Both the position numbers and the translations under genes were made by a program. Below the pieces are notes generated by a model. That model searched no databases. It had not been told where the DNA came from and was given only the letters and a program-made list of their open reading frames with translations. From Microbulbifer harenosus (GTDB lineage Bacteria; Pseudomonadota; Gammaproteobacteria; Pseudomonadales; Cellvibrionaceae), in NCBI RefSeq assembly GCF_005771435.1, contig NZ_VANI01000015.1, positions 160,078 through 224,077 of the forward strand: a DNA stretch of 64,000 nucleotides. Direction: 5' to 3'. Shown piece by piece: positions 55,431 through 64,000 of this stretch (its first letter is position 1; each line of letters starts with the position of its first letter).

Positions 55431-56927
55431 ATGATCCTCTCTCTCGACCAGGGTACGACCGGTACCACCGCCTTTATTTTCGATGCTGACGGCCAGCTGC
55501 GTGGTCGCAGCTATTCTGAATTCCCCCAGTACTACCCTCGTCCTGGCTGGGTTGAGCACGATGCTGAGGAGATCTGGCAGGTGACACTCAAGGTGAGTGC
55601 TGCCGCCCTGCAGCGTGCCGGAATTGCCGCCACAGACCTGACCGCCATGGGAATCACCAATCAGCGCGAAACTACGGTTCTCTGGGATCGGAAGACCGGT
55701 GAGCCCGTACATCGCGCCATTGTCTGGCAATGCCGTCGTTCTGCGGGTATCTGCACAGAACTTAAGCAGGCCGGTGCCGAAGCCATGGTGCGGGCGCGTA
55801 CGGGACTACTGCTTGATGCCTATTTTTCCGCCAGTAAATTGAGCTGGATTTTCCGTCGATTTCCTGAACTCCATCACCGTGCAAGAGCCGGAGAACTCTG
55901 TTTTGGTACCGTGGACAGCTGGCTGATCTGGCGCCTGACTGGCGGCCGGGCGCACCTTACCGATCACACCAATGCCAGCCGGACCTTGCTCTACAATCTC
56001 GATCGCCGTCAGTGGGATGAGGATCTGTTGGGCCTGTTCGATTGTCCAGGCTCGATTCTCCCTGATATCGCGCCCTCTGCCGGTATCTTCGCGCGGACTG
56101 CGGCGGATGCTTTCCTCGGTGCCGAGGTGCCTATCGCCGGTGTCGCCGGCGACCAACAGGCCGCCCTGTTCGGGCAGGGCTGTATCCAGCCCGGCAGTCT
56201 TAAGAATACCTACGGTACTGGGTGCTTTATGCTCGCCAGTGCGGGGAAGCGCCGGCCGCTGGTACCGGAAGGTCTACTGACAACGATTGCCTGTGACCGC
56301 TCTGGGCAACCGCAATTTGCCATTGAGGGCTCGGTGTTTAATGCTGGCGCTGCGGTGCAGTGGCTGCGGGATGATCTGGGTATCATTCAAAGAGCGGCGG
56401 ATACGGAGTCAATTGCGCAGACAATTCCTGACACGCGTGGTGTTTATCTGGTACCTGCATTCAGTGGTCTCGGCGCCCCTCATTGGGATGCAGCAGCGCG
56501 CGGGTCAATTTTTGGCCTGACCCGTGGGGCCGGGCGCGCGGAACTGGTGCGGGCAACGCTTGAGTCCATTGCCTATCAGAGTCATGAGCTGGCGAACCTG
56601 ATGGCGCAGGCGTTAGGCGTGGAACTGCGATGTCTGCGGGTAGACGGTGGCGCCAGTGCTAACAACTTTCTGATGCAGTTCCAGTCGGATATTTCCCGCT
56701 TGCGGGTCGAACGGCCGCGTCAGATTGAGTCCACCGCGGTGGGGGCTGCGCTTCTTGCGGGGATCGGTGTCGGTATCTGGGAAAGTGAACGCTTTCCCGA
56801 ATCCCTGCAGGATATCGAGCAGGATTTCCTGCCCCAGATGGGCGAACTTCAGCGCCGCGCCTTACTTGATGGTTGGGGGCGGGCGGTGGCGGCCTGTCGC
56901 AGTTATCGCGCAGATGGACGCGAATGA
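55431..56927 (+). CDS. glpK: Glycerol kinase
   Basis: 498 residues, FGGY family. LSLDQGTTGTTAFIFDADG (ATP/phosphate loop), [77 protein letters not shown] and RVDGGASANNFLMQFQSDI are typical of GlpK. It phosphorylates glycerol to glycerol 3-phosphate. No glpF, glpD or glpR is adjacent. A possible -10 TATACT lies at 55357-55362. The downstream lipase-like gene could supply its substrate. Confidence 0.96.
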   Translation: MILSLDQGTTGTTAFIFDADGQLRGRSYSEFPQYYPRPGWVEHDAEEIWQVTLKVSAAALQRAGIAATDLTAMGITNQRETTVLWDRKTGEPVHRAIVWQCRRSAGICTELKQAGAEAMVRARTGLLLDAYFSASKLSWIFRRFPELHHRARAGELCFGTVDSWLIWRLTGGRAHLTDHTNASRTLLYNLDRRQWDEDLLGLFDCPGSILPDIAPSAGIFARTAADAFLGAEVPIAGVAGDQQAALFGQGCIQPGSLKNTYGTGCFMLASAGKRRPLVPEGLLTTIACDRSGQPQFAIEGSVFNAGAAVQWLRDDLGIIQRAADTESIAQTIPDTRGVYLVPAFSGLGAPHWDAAARGSIFGLTRGAGRAELVRATLESIAYQSHELANLMAQALGVELRCLRVDGGASANNFLMQFQSDISRLRVERPRQIESTAVGAALLAGIGVGIWESERFPESLQDIEQDFLPQMGELQRRALLDGWGRAVAACRSYRADGRE

Positions 56928-57052
56928 TGAGATGACATCAACCAATAGGGAGTGCTCGGCCTGTGGTGCGGTCGGCACAAAGCCCTTTTCGGAAATACTT
57001 CGATAACATCGAAGTGGCAGTATCCGTACATAAGCATAAGAAAAGGAGTGCC

Positions 57053-57913
57053 ATGTATTTCGAATCCAGAGAAATCCGGTTGCACTACCGGCGATGGTGG
57101 GTGGAATGCGCGCTGGGTGTCGTAGTCGTTTCCCACGGTCTCGGTGAACACAGTGGTCGCTATCGACGGTTGGCGGGCGAGTTGAACGCCCGAGGCTATA
57201 GCGTGTATGTCCTGGATCACTACGGGCACGGGCAGTCTCCAGGCCGCCGCGGAGATGTTGGCGATTTTTTCGACTATTCTCGGGATCTGTGTCGATTTGT
57301 GCGCCTGGTAAGGCATGAAAACCCGGGATTATCGCTTCATCTGCTGGGCCACAGTATGGGTGGGGTGATTGCCTGTGCGAGTGTGGTATACCCGATGGAC
57401 GACTGCGCCGTTGAGAGTCTTGTGCTTTCGGCGCCCGCATTCGTCGGGGCTAACGAACCGAGTGGCGTTGAGTTCGGGTTACTGAAACTGTTGGGTCATA
57501 TATGCCCGGGGCTGCCACTGTCAAATCGCCTGCAGACCCAGTGGATCAGTCGCGATCCCGACATTGTTGAGGCCTACCGCGGCGACGAGCTCGTGCACGG
57601 AAGGATAACCCCGCGGTGGTATGCGGGTTACCGACGGGTGCGGGAGCAGCTGCTGGCGCAACCCGAAGCGCTAAAGATCCCCTGCCTGCTGCTGTTGCCT
57701 GAGCAGGATATGCTGGTCGATGTATCTGCCAGTCACCGCTGGTTCAATGGCCTGTCGGGCAGTGTGCATCGACTTTGCCGCTTTCCCGGTGCCTACCACG
57801 AGATTTTTAACGAACCGGAAGATGGTGATAAAGCCCTGGATCTGTTGGTTGGCCACCTCAATGCGCTCTCCCGGTCCCCCTCTCCAGCCCTGCGCGATGC
57901 GGTCAGCCCTTGA
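57053..57913 (+). CDS. Alpha/beta hydrolase, monoacylglycerol lipase / lysophospholipase-like
   Basis: 286 residues from the ATG at 57053 (AAAGGAG upstream; the frame is open 30 codons further). Alpha/beta-hydrolase fold: oxyanion region VVSHGLGEHSGRY, LDHYGHGQSPG, nucleophile elbow GHSMGG with Ser101, an acid in LPEQDMLVD, and the catalytic His in PGAYHEIFNE. The HGxGEHxxRY and GHGxS patterns are typical of monoglyceride lipases and bacterial PldB-like enzymes. It begins 125 bases after glpK, so release of glycerol from monoacylglycerols followed by phosphorylation is a reasonable inference. No signal peptide. Confidence 0.88.
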   Translation: MYFESREIRLHYRRWWVECALGVVVVSHGLGEHSGRYRRLAGELNARGYSVYVLDHYGHGQSPGRRGDVGDFFDYSRDLCRFVRLVRHENPGLSLHLLGHSMGGVIACASVVYPMDDCAVESLVLSAPAFVGANEPSGVEFGLLKLLGHICPGLPLSNRLQTQWISRDPDIVEAYRGDELVHGRITPRWYAGYRRVREQLLAQPEALKIPCLLLLPEQDMLVDVSASHRWFNGLSGSVHRLCRFPGAYHEIFNEPEDGDKALDLLVGHLNALSRSPSPALRDAVSP

Positions 57914-58054
57914 GGCCGGCCGTATTCCCGCGATTTCTGTTACTGCAATTCCTCCGGCGGCCGGTGAAAACCCCCGAAAAGCGTTGTACCATACGCGGTC
58001 ATTTTTGACCTGAGGCCCGGTCATCCCGGGCTTCGGGCCTGCGCAGAGTGAATC

Positions 58055-58240
58055 ATGGACAAGAAACTGTTGAGTCTGCTGGTCTGTCCCGTCAGCAAGG
58101 CACCGCTTGAATATCGCGAAGAAACCCAGGAACTGGTGTGCAAGGCCAGTGGTCTTGCCTACCCGATCCGGGACGGCATCCCGGTCATGCTGGAGACGGA
58201 AGCCCGTCAGCTGACAACGGACGAAAAGCTGGAAAAGTAA
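58055..58240 (+). CDS. Trm112 family protein (YcaR-like)
   Basis: 61 residues: [20 protein letters not shown], a [18 protein letters not shown] middle and LTTDEKLEK end. This is the small Trm112/UPF0434 fold; the second Cys pair typical of zinc binding is reduced here (one Cys in LVCPV, one in LVCKAS). Trm112 proteins activate methyltransferases in eukaryotes and archaea; in bacteria the gene often lies by lpxK-kdsB and its role is unclear. Here it precedes a HIT gene instead. Confidence 0.9.
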   Translation: MDKKLLSLLVCPVSKAPLEYREETQELVCKASGLAYPIRDGIPVMLETEARQLTTDEKLEK

Positions 58241-58277
58241 ATCCGCAGCGAATGCGGCCGTACCAGGGAGGTGGAAA

Positions 58278-58640
58278 ATGGCGGAAAGTAGTGTGTTCAC
58301 CCGGATCATGGCCGGGGAGCTGCCGGCTCGGCGGCTATACGACGATGATCAATGTATCGTCATAGAAGATCGCTCACCTCAGGCGCCGACACACCTTCTG
58401 ATCATTCCCCGCAAGCCGCTGGTCAGTCTCGCGGAGGCGCAGGTAGAAGACGCGCCGTTGTTGGGGCACCTGATGTGGGTGGCCGCTGAAATGGCACGGC
58501 GCCTCAAACTGGACGATGGTTTCCGCCTGGTGGTCAACAACGGCCGCGGCGCGGGGCAGACCGTGTTTCACCTGCACATCCATTTGTTGGCTCAACGCAA
58601 GATGCCTGAAGCTGGGCTGGCCGACGGTCTGCAGGGCTGA
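58278..58640 (+). CDS. HIT-domain protein, HinT-like nucleotide phosphoramidase
   Basis: 120 residues. [41 protein letters not shown] start and the triad HLHIH (residues 98-102) in [13 protein letters not shown] give a complete histidine triad. HinT-type enzymes hydrolyse adenosine phosphoramidates, including lysyl-AMP. SD GGGAGGTGGAAA precedes the ATG. It lies 37 bases after the Trm112 gene and 71 before alaS, which may matter since HinT acts on aminoacyl-adenylates. Confidence 0.93.
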   Translation: MAESSVFTRIMAGELPARRLYDDDQCIVIEDRSPQAPTHLLIIPRKPLVSLAEAQVEDAPLLGHLMWVAAEMARRLKLDDGFRLVVNNGRGAGQTVFHLHIHLLAQRKMPEAGLADGLQG

Positions 58641-58711
58641 GCAGAGATTTCGAAGAATGGTACCGATCGCCGGTACCGATGTTTATTACTGACGATGTGG
58701 AAATTGGCTGG

Positions 58712-61324
58712 ATGAAGAGCGCACAGATACGCGAAGCATTTCTCAACTATTTTGCCGAGCAGGGGCACACCCGTGTGGCGTCCAGCTCTCTGGTGCCGGG
58801 CAATGACCCGACCCTGTTGTTCACCAATGCCGGCATGGTGCAGTTCAAGGATACATTCCTCGGGCAGGATCCGCGCCCCTATGTGCGGGCGACCAGCTCG
58901 CAGCGCTGTGTGCGCGCCGGCGGCAAACACAATGATCTGGAAAACGTCGGCTATACCGCGCGCCATCACACCTTTTTCGAAATGCTGGGCAATTTCAGCT
59001 TCGGTGACTACTTCAAGCGTGAAGCGATTCAGTTTGCCTGGGAATTTCTGACCAAGGTGCTGAATCTCCCGGAAGAGCGCCTGTGGGTTACCGTTCACAT
59101 TAGCGACGATGAAGCTGCTGATATCTGGCTGAAAGAAGTCGGGGTCAGCGCGGACAGATTCTCCCGTCTGGATGAAGACAACTTCTGGCAGATGGGCGAC
59201 ACCGGTCCCTGTGGTCCCAGTTCAGAAATTTTTTACGATCACGGTGAGGATGTTCCCGGTGGCCCGCCCGGTTCGGAAAATGACGATCTGGATCGGTATA
59301 TCGAGATATGGAACCTGGTATTCATGCAGTTCGAGCGTTCCGCCGACGGTGAACTGCACCCGCTGCCCAAGCCTTCCGTAGATACTGGTATGGGCCTCGA
59401 ACGTATCGCCGCAGTCATGCAGGGAGTGCATTCGAATTATGAAATTGACCTGTTCCAGGCCTTGTTGAAGGCGGCTGGAGAGATCGTCGGTTGTACCGAT
59501 ACCGAAGAAAAGTCCCTGCGCGTGATTGCCGACCACATCCGCTCCTGCTCTTTCCTGATTGCTGACGGTGTCATGCCGTCCAATGAGGGGCGCGGGTTTG
59601 TTTTGCGCCGCATTATTCGCCGCGCGATCCGCCACGGTCACAAACTCGGCCACAACGAGATTTTCTTCTACAAGCTGGTGCCGGCGCTGGTGCAGGAAAT
59701 GGGGGAGGCCTATCCCGAACTGCGTGAAAAGCAGTCCATCATCGAGAACGCTCTGCGTAAAGAAGAAGAGCAGTTTGCTAAAACGCTCGACAAAGGACTG
59801 GCGCTGCTGGATGAGGCTCTGGAGACGCTCGAAGGTACCGAAGTGCCGGGTGACCTCGTTTTCACTTTGCATGATACCTACGGTTTCCCGACAGATCTGA
59901 CGCAGGATATTGCCCGTGAGCGCGGCCTGACTCTGGATATGGCCGGTTACGAAACCGCCATGGAAGCGCAGCGTCAGCGCGCTCGGGCGGCGGGCAAATT
60001 CAAGCAGGACTATACCGGCAGTTTGAATATCGAAGGTACAACAGAGTTCCTCGGGTACAGCGGCACTTCTGCAGTTGGTAAAGTTCTGGCCATTGTCAAA
60101 GATGGCGAGCAGGTCGAGCGCCTGGAGGAGGGCGAATCGGGAGCCGTGGTTCTGGATCGCACGCCGTTTTACGCGGAGTCTGGCGGCCAAGTCGGCGACA
60201 GTGGTTACCTGCAGGGAGCGTCTGGTCGTTTCGAGGTTTCCGATTGCACCAAGCTGGGTGGCCACCACCTGCATCATGGCAAACTCCTGTCCGGAAGCAT
60301 TGTGGTAGGTGACGAGGTTGAAGCCGATGTGGCGGCAGAGGTGCGCCAGTCCACCGCACTCAATCACTCGGCTACTCACCTGCTTCACGCGGCCTTGCGT
60401 AAAGTGCTTGGTGAGCATGTCGCCCAGAAGGGTTCACTGGTGGATTCCGAACGCTTGCGTTTCGATTTTTCTCACCCCGAAGCCGTGACTACCAAGCAAC
60501 TGCGTGCGATTGAGGCGCTGGTCAATAGCCAAATCCGCGCGAACACACCGGTAGAGACTGAAGAAACCGATATCGAAAGCGCTAAAGCGAAAGGAGCCAT
60601 GGCGCTATTCGGTGAAAAGTACGGTGATACCGTTCGTGTCCTGTCCATGGGTGAACACAGTAATTCCGGAACCTTCTCTGTGGAGCTTTGCGGTGGCACC
60701 CACGTAAAGCGCACCGGTGACATAGGTTTGCTGCGCATCGTGGGGGAGAGCGGTATTGCATCCGGACAGCGACGTATCGAAGCTGTTACCGGCGCGCATG
60801 CGCTCGCTCTTTTTGACCAGGCCCAGCAGCGGCTGGATCACACGGCGGCGCTGCTGAAAGCCCGACCGGAAAATCTGGCGGAGAAGGTGGAGCAGCTGCT
60901 GGCTAACAATCGCAAGCTGGAAAAAGAGCTGGCGCAATTGAAAACCAAGCTTGCCAGCGGTGCTGGCGGCGACCTCAGCAGTGAAGTGATTGAAGTTGCT
61001 GGTGTGAAACTGCTGGCGACCTCTATCGAAGGTGCGGATGCAAAGTCCCTGAGGGACTTGGCGGATCAGCTGAGAAGCAAATTGGGCAGCGGAGTGTTGC
61101 TGCTGGCTGCGCCAGGTGAAGGCAAGGTTGCGCTGGTTGCCGCGGTAACCAAGGACCTGACCGGTCGATTGGCGGCTGGCGATCTGATGCGTTTTGCCGC
61201 TGGTGAGCTGGGCGGCAAGGGCGGTGGTCGCCCAGATATGGCGCAGGGCGGCGGTGTGAATGTCGACGCACTGCCGGCGCTGCTCGAAGCAGTGCCAGAG
61301 TGGGTGAAAGACAATATCAAGTGA
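58712..61324 (+). CDS. alaS: Alanine--tRNA ligase
   Basis: 870 residues from the ATG at 58712 ([19 protein letters not shown]), the usual start; the frame is open 11 codons upstream. Class II catalytic core (about 1-440): [57 protein letters not shown]. The editing domain has the zinc-type [12 protein letters not shown] and [11 protein letters not shown] motifs. The C-terminal coiled coil and DHHA1 domain carry [15 protein letters not shown]. It charges tRNA-Ala and edits Ser/Gly. The alaS-lysC-csrA order is conserved in Pseudomonas. Confidence 0.97.
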   Translation: MKSAQIREAFLNYFAEQGHTRVASSSLVPGNDPTLLFTNAGMVQFKDTFLGQDPRPYVRATSSQRCVRAGGKHNDLENVGYTARHHTFFEMLGNFSFGDYFKREAIQFAWEFLTKVLNLPEERLWVTVHISDDEAADIWLKEVGVSADRFSRLDEDNFWQMGDTGPCGPSSEIFYDHGEDVPGGPPGSENDDLDRYIEIWNLVFMQFERSADGELHPLPKPSVDTGMGLERIAAVMQGVHSNYEIDLFQALLKAAGEIVGCTDTEEKSLRVIADHIRSCSFLIADGVMPSNEGRGFVLRRIIRRAIRHGHKLGHNEIFFYKLVPALVQEMGEAYPELREKQSIIENALRKEEEQFAKTLDKGLALLDEALETLEGTEVPGDLVFTLHDTYGFPTDLTQDIARERGLTLDMAGYETAMEAQRQRARAAGKFKQDYTGSLNIEGTTEFLGYSGTSAVGKVLAIVKDGEQVERLEEGESGAVVLDRTPFYAESGGQVGDSGYLQGASGRFEVSDCTKLGGHHLHHGKLLSGSIVVGDEVEADVAAEVRQSTALNHSATHLLHAALRKVLGEHVAQKGSLVDSERLRFDFSHPEAVTTKQLRAIEALVNSQIRANTPVETEETDIESAKAKGAMALFGEKYGDTVRVLSMGEHSNSGTFSVELCGGTHVKRTGDIGLLRIVGESGIASGQRRIEAVTGAHALALFDQAQQRLDHTAALLKARPENLAEKVEQLLANNRKLEKELAQLKTKLASGAGGDLSSEVIEVAGVKLLATSIEGADAKSLRDLADQLRSKLGSGVLLLAAPGEGKVALVAAVTKDLTGRLAAGDLMRFAAGELGGKGGGRPDMAQGGGVNVDALPALLEAVPEWVKDNIK

Positions 61325-61480
61325 AACCAATCAGCCGATTATATCGGCGATCTGGGAATCGCAAGCTTCGCTTCAGCACTAATTGCGTCGTTGCAGTTGA
61401 TTTGCCTCGGGTTTGGTGATTAAGTGCGCGACACGCGCGATTTGGGTACCGCGCATACGGTAGTAAGGAACACTAGAACG

Positions 61481-62719
61481 ATGAGTTTGTTCGTGCAGAA
61501 ATACGGTGGCACCTCTGTGGGCTCGGTCGAGCGCATTGAGGCCGTTGCTGACAAGGTGGCCGGCTTCAAGGCGCAGGGTCACGATATGGTGGTAGTGCTT
61601 TCCGCAATGAGTGGAGAGACCAACCGCCTGATCGATCTGGCCCGGCAGATCCAGGAGCATCCGGACCCCCGCGAGATGGACGTGCTGGTATCAACTGGTG
61701 AGCAGGTGACCATCGCATTGCTGAGTATGGCGCTGAAAAAACGTGGCTACGACGCGTGCTCTTATACTGGCGGGCAAGTCAAGATTCTTACCGACAATGC
61801 CCACACCAAGGCCCGTATTCAACATATCGATGTCGAGCGAATGCGCCGAGATCTCGACTCCGGAAAAGTCGTCGTCGTTGCCGGTTTTCAGGGTGTAGAT
61901 GATCAGGGCAATATCACGACTCTCGGTCGCGGCGGCTCAGATACAACGGGTGTTGCCCTGGCGGCAGCTTTGAATGCAACCGAGTGCCAGATCTACACCG
62001 ATGTTGATGGCGTCTACACCACTGATCCCCGGGTTGTGGATAGTGCGCGTCGTCTTGATCGCATCACTTTCGAAGAAATGCTGGAAATGGCCAGCCTTGG
62101 CTCGAAGGTGTTGCAGATTCGGGCGGTTGAATTCGCTGGGAAATATAAAGTGCCATTACGTGTACTCTCCACATTTGAAGAGGGTAATGGCACGTTGATT
62201 AGTCTGGATGAGGAAGACAACGAAATGGAACAGCCTGTAGTCTCCGGCATTGCGTTCAACCGCGACGAGGCGAAGCTCACAATCCGCGGTGTGCCGGATA
62301 CCCCCGGAGTGGCCTGTCGTATTCTGGCGCCGGTCGGGGCTGAAAACATCGAAGTAGATGTAATTGTACAGAACATCAGCGCGATCGACGGCACTACTGA
62401 CTTCACGTTTACCGTGCACCGCAATGATCTGAGCAAGGCGCGAAAGGTGCTGGAACGGGTGGCGGAAGAGCTCGGGGCACGTGAAGTGGTTTCCGATGAC
62501 AAGATCGCCAAGGTCTCGATCGTTGGGGTGGGGATGCGGTCACATGCTAATGTGGCGTCACGCATGTTTGAGGCTCTGGGGGATGACAACATCAACATCC
62601 AGATGATTACCACGTCTGAAATTAAAATTTCAGTCATTATAGATGAGCGTTACCTGGAGCTAGCTGTGCGAGCCCTCCATAGCGCCTTTGAACTGTCCGA
62701 GCCCAGGGCTTCGGAGTAG
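61481..62719 (+). CDS. lysC: Aspartate kinase, lysine-sensitive type with two ACT domains
   Basis: 412 residues from the ATG at 61481 (MSLFVQKYGGTSVGS), with AAGGAAC upstream; the frame is open 19 codons further. Amino-acid-kinase domain (about 1-240) with KYGGTSVGS, VVVLSAMSGETNRLIDLA, VSTGEQVTIALLS, TTLGRGGSDTTGVALAAAL and YTDVDGVYTTDPR. Two ACT domains end it (about 265-335 and 345-405, with ITTSEIKISVII). It makes aspartyl phosphate for lysine, threonine, methionine and DAP, feeding hom and the dap genes in this window. Confidence 0.96.
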   Translation: MSLFVQKYGGTSVGSVERIEAVADKVAGFKAQGHDMVVVLSAMSGETNRLIDLARQIQEHPDPREMDVLVSTGEQVTIALLSMALKKRGYDACSYTGGQVKILTDNAHTKARIQHIDVERMRRDLDSGKVVVVAGFQGVDDQGNITTLGRGGSDTTGVALAAALNATECQIYTDVDGVYTTDPRVVDSARRLDRITFEEMLEMASLGSKVLQIRAVEFAGKYKVPLRVLSTFEEGNGTLISLDEEDNEMEQPVVSGIAFNRDEAKLTIRGVPDTPGVACRILAPVGAENIEVDVIVQNISAIDGTTDFTFTVHRNDLSKARKVLERVAEELGAREVVSDDKIAKVSIVGVGMRSHANVASRMFEALGDDNINIQMITTSEIKISVIIDERYLELAVRALHSAFELSEPRASE

Positions 62720-62909
62720 CTATAACCAGAGTGATGGATGGCACCGACAACCATAGCAATTTGGTTGTTTGGCGCCTGGTGCGACCTGTTGAGATTTTCG
62801 ACGTCTGGGTAATACTGAATAAAGTAACGGACAAGATTCTCGGTTTGCAGCTTTCTCGGGTTATTATGGCCCTAGGCGCGGGCCAGGGATAACCGGTCGT
62901 GCCAAATCA

Positions 62910-62934
62910 CAGGATGATCAAGGAGAAGTAGGTA
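62910..62934 (+). promoter_or_regulatory. csrA leader with GGA motifs over the ribosome-binding site
   Basis: CAGGATG (62910-62916), AAGGAG (62920-62925, the SD) and TAGG (62929-62932) cluster in the 25 bases before the ATG. CsrA binds A(N)GGA sequences, and its genes in E. coli and Pseudomonas are known or suspected to be autoregulated this way. Autoregulation here is inferred. Confidence 0.6.
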
Positions 62935-63129
62935 ATGTTGATTTTAACCCGCCGTATCGGTGAGACACTGATGGTTGGTGACAATGTGACGGTTACCGTG
63001 TTGGGTGTAAAAGGCAACCAGGTGCGGATCGGTGTCAACGCACCGAAGGAAGTTGCTGTTCATCGCGAAGAAATTTACCAGCGCATTCAGCGTGAGAAGC
63101 AGCCTTCTAACGAAGGTGGCGCTGATTGA
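62935..63129 (+). CDS. csrA: Carbon storage regulator CsrA (RsmA)
   Basis: 64 residues: [52 protein letters not shown], the invariant CsrA fold with the key RNA-binding residues Leu4, Arg6, Arg7 and the VHREEIY segment with Arg44. The dimer blocks ribosome access at GGA-bearing mRNA leaders, controlling carbon flow, motility and biofilm genes. It lies between lysC and tRNA-Ser as in Pseudomonas (rsmA). Its own SD lies in a GGA cluster. Confidence 0.98.
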   Translation: MLILTRRIGETLMVGDNVTVTVLGVKGNQVRIGVNAPKEVAVHREEIYQRIQREKQPSNEGGAD

Positions 63130-63158
63130 GGTTCGTCTTCCAGGTGGAACCCTGCACG

Positions 63159-63185
63159 AAAAGGTCGCTACGGCGGCCTTTTTTA
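63159..63185 (+). terminator. Rho-independent terminator after csrA
   Basis: aaaggtcgc-tac-ggcggccttttt: a stem with one G-U type pair followed by T residues, about 30 bases after the stop. Confidence 0.8.
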
Positions 63186-63243
63186 ATGTCTGAGTAATTT
63201 ATAGGCGCTCCTGAAGAAATCGCAAAAAGTTATTGATTCCCCA

Positions 63244-63271
63244 TTGATTTTTGTCAGGCCGCTGGTATTAT
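63244..63271 (+). promoter_or_regulatory. tRNA-Ser promoter
   Basis: -35 TTGATT (63244-63249), 16-base spacer, -10 TATTAT (63266-63271), GC discriminator GCCGC. It lies 75 bases before the mature tRNA. Confidence 0.75.
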
Positions 63272-63346
63272 GCCGCACACTTTCAGCGGCCAAGAGTGAT
63301 TGTTCAAAGTTGCTGAAAACCTGCCAGGCAGGATATGAAGTTGTAC

Positions 63347-63436
63347 GGTGAGGTGGCCGAGTGGCTGAAGGCGCGCCCCTGCTAAGGGCGTATGGGTTAA
63401 CACTCATCGAGGGTTCGAATCCCTCCCTCACCGCCA
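63347..63436 (+). tRNA. tRNA-Ser (anticodon GCU)
   Basis: 90 bases including an encoded CCA. Acceptor stem GGTGAGG/CCTCACC, D-arm TGGCCGAGTGGCTGAAGG, anticodon loop CTGCTAA (GCU, reads AGC/AGU), a long variable arm as expected for tRNA-Ser, and the T-loop GGTTCGAATCC. Class II tRNA with all standard features. A terminator follows after five bases. Confidence 0.97.
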
Positions 63437-63441
63437 TATAA

Positions 63442-63470
63442 AAAGCACTCTCAAGTGAGGGTGCTTTTTT
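63442..63470 (+). terminator. Rho-independent terminator after tRNA-Ser
   Basis: Stem aaagcactctca/tgagggtgcttt (one wobble pair) with a 2-base tip, then a T run. Confidence 0.93.
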
Positions 63471-63645
63471 GTGAGCGGTAGCCGGATTGCGGTTGGTGGA
63501 AGTGAAGTATTTCTTGCCACTTGCAGCTCTTCCATATATTGTTCGCGCCCTCGCCGCTGACGAGGCAACTCAAAGCGCGGCGGGATGGCAAAGTAAGCTG
63601 TTGATTTTCAAAGGGTTTTCCCTGAAAAAGAATTTCAGAAAGCGC
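63471..63645. other. Spacer between tRNA-Ser and the rRNA promoter
   Basis: 175 bases with no gene. The last 45 bases (about 63600-63645) are A/T-rich and include aaaaagaatttcagaaa just upstream of the -35, a candidate UP element for the rRNA promoter. Confidence 0.5.
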
Positions 63646-63673
63646 TTGCCAAGGTCGAAGAGGTCGCTATAAT
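63646..63673 (+). promoter_or_regulatory. rRNA operon promoter P1
   Basis: -35 TTGCCA (63646-63651), 16-base spacer, perfect -10 TATAAT (63668-63673), followed by a GC-rich GCGCGCC discriminator typical of stringently controlled stable-RNA promoters. The A/T-rich stretch upstream fits an UP element. Confidence 0.85.
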
Positions 63674-63771
63674 GCGCGCCACTTCGAAGGTCACCGAAAG
63701 CGGTGGCCGAGGTGCTCGGAAGCGTTGACGTTTAACGTTTCCGAAGCCAAAAAAAGTCTGCCAGAAAGCAC

Positions 63772-63799
63772 TTGCTTCAGCAGATTGGATGTGTAGAAT
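63772..63799 (+). promoter_or_regulatory. rRNA operon promoter P2
   Basis: -35 TTGCTT (63772-63777), 16-base spacer, -10 TAGAAT (63794-63799), discriminator ACGCGTCC. Tandem with P1 about 126 bases upstream, the usual arrangement for rrn operons. Confidence 0.75.
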
Positions 63800-64000
63800 A
63801 CGCGTCCCCAGTGATGACCGAGCGTCACGCTGAGTTGTTTAAAAATTCGATCAAGCAATATGTGTGGGTGCTTGCGGAGCGATGGATCGAACATTCTGGC
63901 TTCGGCTAGAAAAAGATTTATCGGAAGCAAGTAACTCATGTCAATGAATTACGCCAAATCTCAGGATTTATCTTGAGGCTAGGTACAGCATTCCGAGCAA
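63800..64000 (+). ncRNA. 16S rRNA operon leader (precursor RNA; 16S gene beyond the window)
   Basis: Contains a boxA-like gttgtttaaaaattcg near 63834-63849, then atcaagcaatatgtgtgggtgcttg, the word pattern found before 16S genes in Pseudomonas and relatives. Such leader sequence takes part in antitermination and the RNase III stem around 16S. The mature 16S 5' end is not reached by position 64000. The call rests on the promoters and leader words, not on 16S sequence. Confidence 0.8.

Noticed and set aside
59222..60418. A 398-codon minus-strand frame opposite alaS
   Set aside because: Shadow of a certain gene, no homology signature.
1..64000. CRISPR array, prophage, insertion sequence or defence island
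   Set aside because: No regular direct-repeat/spacer array, transposase, integrase or phage-like gene was seen. The repeats found are palindromic, short-tandem or REP-like.

Overview
The window reads as a contiguous chromosomal segment of a GC-rich gammaproteobacterium. Gene order follows the Pseudomonas/Cellvibrionales pattern (map-glnD-dapC-dapD on one strand, divergent from rpsB-tsf-pyrH-frr-uppS-cdsA-dxr-rseP-bamA-skp-lpxD-fabZ-lpxA-lpxB-rnhB; then ffh, rpsP-rimM-trmD-rplS, dsbC-hom-thrC-recJ, pncC-recA-recX, alaS-lysC-csrA-tRNA-Ser). A marine Cellvibrionales member such as Microbulbifer is my best guess; that is inference from gene order and sequence character, not a database match. Nearly all of it is core genome. 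I saw no transposase, prophage, integron or CRISPR array. Layout: 1-4000 (minus strand) holds an edge-truncated Rossmann/DUF2520 gene, an atypical pdxJ, a periplasmic cyclophilin, an SH3/coiled-coil membrane protein, a YciI protein and a VC0807-type membrane protein. 4285-9264 (plus) holds a PHP phosphoesterase, a YciO-type protein, the condensin partners scpA and scpB, and rluB. 9.3-14.5 kb holds a SRPBCC protein and a Cpx-like envelope-stress unit (sensor kinase and response regulator divergent from a Spy/CpxP chaperone, with phased CpxR-like half-sites between them), then a flavodoxin and an unknown protein. 14.5-23.1 kb (minus) is lysine/peptidoglycan precursor synthesis (dapE, dapD, dapC) with yffB, an atypical nth, glnD and map. 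23.5-38.9 kb (plus) joins translation factors to isoprenoid, phospholipid, lipid A and outer-membrane assembly genes. 38.9-41.1 kb (minus) is corB-ypjD. 41.2-54.7 kb (plus) covers protein targeting, ribosome maturation, disulfide isomerisation, threonine synthesis, transporters and recombination. 55.3-63.1 kb (plus) has glpK, a monoacylglycerol-lipase-like hydrolase, trm112, a HIT protein, alaS, lysC and csrA. After tRNA-Ser(GCU) the window ends inside the promoter and leader of an rRNA operon whose 16S gene lies beyond the edge. The most unusual signals are non-coding. Three long nested palindromes (about 9.29-9.51, 15.75-15.87 and 15.95-16.06 kb) have unrelated but self-complementary arms enclosing shared loop motifs: a six-base loop AGGGA(T/C) and a short hairpin built on CCATGGATGG. 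This looks like a structured intergenic repeat family whose arms vary with pairing preserved. Also notable are GUGA-tetraloop hairpins in the rpsP and rplS leaders, a hairpin over the rplS ribosome-binding site, tandem duplications spanning the stop codons of two genes, a REP-like element containing the dapC stop codon, and two housekeeping enzymes (PdxJ and Nth) whose motifs differ from the usual gammaproteobacterial forms and may have been acquired horizontally.
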